NCBI RefSeq assembly: GCF_013911965.1
Contig: NZ_JACESE010000002.1
Location: forward strand, 1 to 64,000
Length of the DNA: 64,000 nt
Direction of reading: 5' to 3'
Source: Phenylobacterium sp.
GTDB lineage: Bacteria > Pseudomonadota > Alphaproteobacteria > Caulobacterales > Caulobacteraceae
The translations under genes were made by a program, and so were the position numbers. How positions within the stretch are numbered: position 1 is the first letter of the stretch; each line of letters begins with the position of its first letter. Under the pieces are notes generated by a model. It saw nothing but the letters and a program-made list of their open reading frames with translations, ran no database searches and was not told the origin of the DNA. Below are positions 63,337 through 64,000 of the stretch, in pieces.

Positions 63337-64000
63337 GGCTGTTCGGACGGCCACAGCCAGGCCGCGCCGCGGACGCCGGAGGAATCTCCGTGCCGCGCCG
63401 GCCGCACCGGCGTGTCGATCCCGTCGCCGAAGACATGGGGCGAAATGGCCGCGGGCAGCCGGGCGTAGAGCTCGCTTACGTTCGACATGCCGCCGCCCAG
63501 GACGATGATGTCCGGATCGATGATGTCCACCACCACGGCGAGGGCGCGGGCCAGACGGTCGACATAGCGGTCCAGGGCGGCCGTCGCGGCGGCGTCTCCC
63601 GCGCGGGCGCGATCGACGATCGCCGCCGCCGAAAGGCCTTCCCCATGATCGCGCTCGAAGGCGGGGCCGGACACCCACTGCTCCAGACAGCCGCGGCGGC
63701 CGCACCAGCAGGCGGGACCGGGGTGCTCCTGCGCAGAGGCCCAGGGGAGGGGCATGTGCCCCCACTCGCCGGCCACGCCGTTCCGTCCCGCCACGGGCCG
63801 CCCGTCGACCGCCAGGCCGGCGCCGCAGCCCGTGCCCAGGATGGCGGCGAAGACGACCGCTTCGCCCGCGCCGGCGCCGTCGGTCGCCTCCGACACGGCC
63901 AGGCAGTTGGCGTCGTTGGCCAGGCGCACCGGCCGGCCGAGCCGCGCCTCCAGGTCCGCGCCGAACGTCTTTCCGTTCAGCCAGGTGGAGTTGGCGTTGC
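63333..64000 (-). CDS. ROK family sugar kinase, C-terminal part (5' end outside window)
   Basis: About 222 residues present; the frame continues past the right edge, so the N-terminal ATP loop is not seen. VRLANDANCLAVSEATDG (catalytic Asp), GTGCGAGLAVDGRPVAG, the zinc site CWCGRRGCLEQWVSG (CxCGxxGCxE) and DIIVLGGGMSNV are ROK hallmarks. Probably a fructokinase or N-acetylglucosamine kinase; which sugar cannot be told. The stop overlaps the dinB start. A GTG at 63929 is internal, not the start. Confidence 0.92.
   Translation of the reverse strand, partial: NANSTWLNGKTFGADLEARLGRPVRLANDANCLAVSEATDGAGAGEAVVFAAILGTGCGAGLAVDGRPVAGRNGVAGEWGHMPLPWASAQEHPGPACWCGRRGCLEQWVSGPAFERDHGEGLSAAAIVDRARAGDAAATAALDRYVDRLARALAVVVDIIDPDIIVLGGGMSNVSELYARLPAAISPHVFGDGIDTPVRPARHGDSSGVRGAAWLWPSEQP

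Overview
The window is a GC-rich chromosomal segment from an alphaproteobacterium, almost certainly a member of the Caulobacterales (Caulobacter/Phenylobacterium type). The lineage call rests on two cell-cycle genes found essentially only there, spmX (41651-43099) and mipZ (52959-53783). It is supported by alphaproteobacterial signatures: a DinB with an N-terminal zinc ribbon, an ATP12-type chaperone, DUF1489, CcrM-type GANTC sites and EcfG-like promoter sequences. There is no sign of a prophage, insertion sequence, CRISPR array or plasmid. It reads as core chromosome with a thin layer of accessory genes.

Region 1 (1-17850) is the translation supercluster. It runs from the 3' end of tuf, closed by a strong terminator, past two unrelated secreted-protein genes (an adenosine-deaminase-like enzyme and a DUF2807 protein), to the S10-spc-alpha array: rpsJ-rplC-rplD-rplW-rplB-rpsS-rplV-rpsC-rplP-rpmC-rpsQ-rplN-rplX-rplE-rpsN-rpsH-rplF-rplR-rpsE-rpmD-rplO-secY-adk-rpsM-rpsK-rpoA-rplQ. 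I see promoter-like sequences before rpsJ, secY and rpsM, a structured leader before rpsJ, a textbook terminator hairpin inside the array between rpmD and rplO, and a strong terminator after rplQ.

Region 2 (17893-31028) is mixed housekeeping and accessory: a lipoprotein phosphodiesterase, a VOC/ArsR/SRPBCC cassette followed by an MFS exporter, a lipoprotein HtrA protease, rarA, two RluA-type pseudouridine synthases flanking a lipoprotein gene and crcB, and a minus-strand DUF1800/DUF1501 secreted pair.

Region 3 (31113-51926) carries acyl-CoA carboxylase and leucine breakdown genes: pccB and pccA (propionyl-CoA carboxylase) separated by stress and repair genes; isovaleryl-CoA dehydrogenase; and an mccB/hydratase/mccA operon. 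Interspersed are a BON-domain protein, a PRC-barrel protein and a glycine-zipper lipoprotein, each preceded by the same GGAAC-N16-GGTT element. The region also has lipB, a short FliN-like SpoA protein, tRNA-Leu(GAG), mgtE, spmX with a sigma-54-like promoter, a cNMP/patatin protein, and a very short minus-strand ORF behind a Shine-Dalgarno perfectly complementary to the 16S rRNA tail.

Region 4 (51934-64000) holds panC, mipZ, a membrane J-domain protein, a D,D-carboxypeptidase with a SPOR domain, a phasin gene with palindromic operators, a RidA/GDPD/acyltransferase operon, a HIT protein, clpS-clpA, dinB and the 3' part of a ROK kinase. I did not find a large undescribed system. The most interesting items are the short ORF at 45164-45229, the three-gene stress-promoter set, the phasin operators and the structured rpsJ leader.
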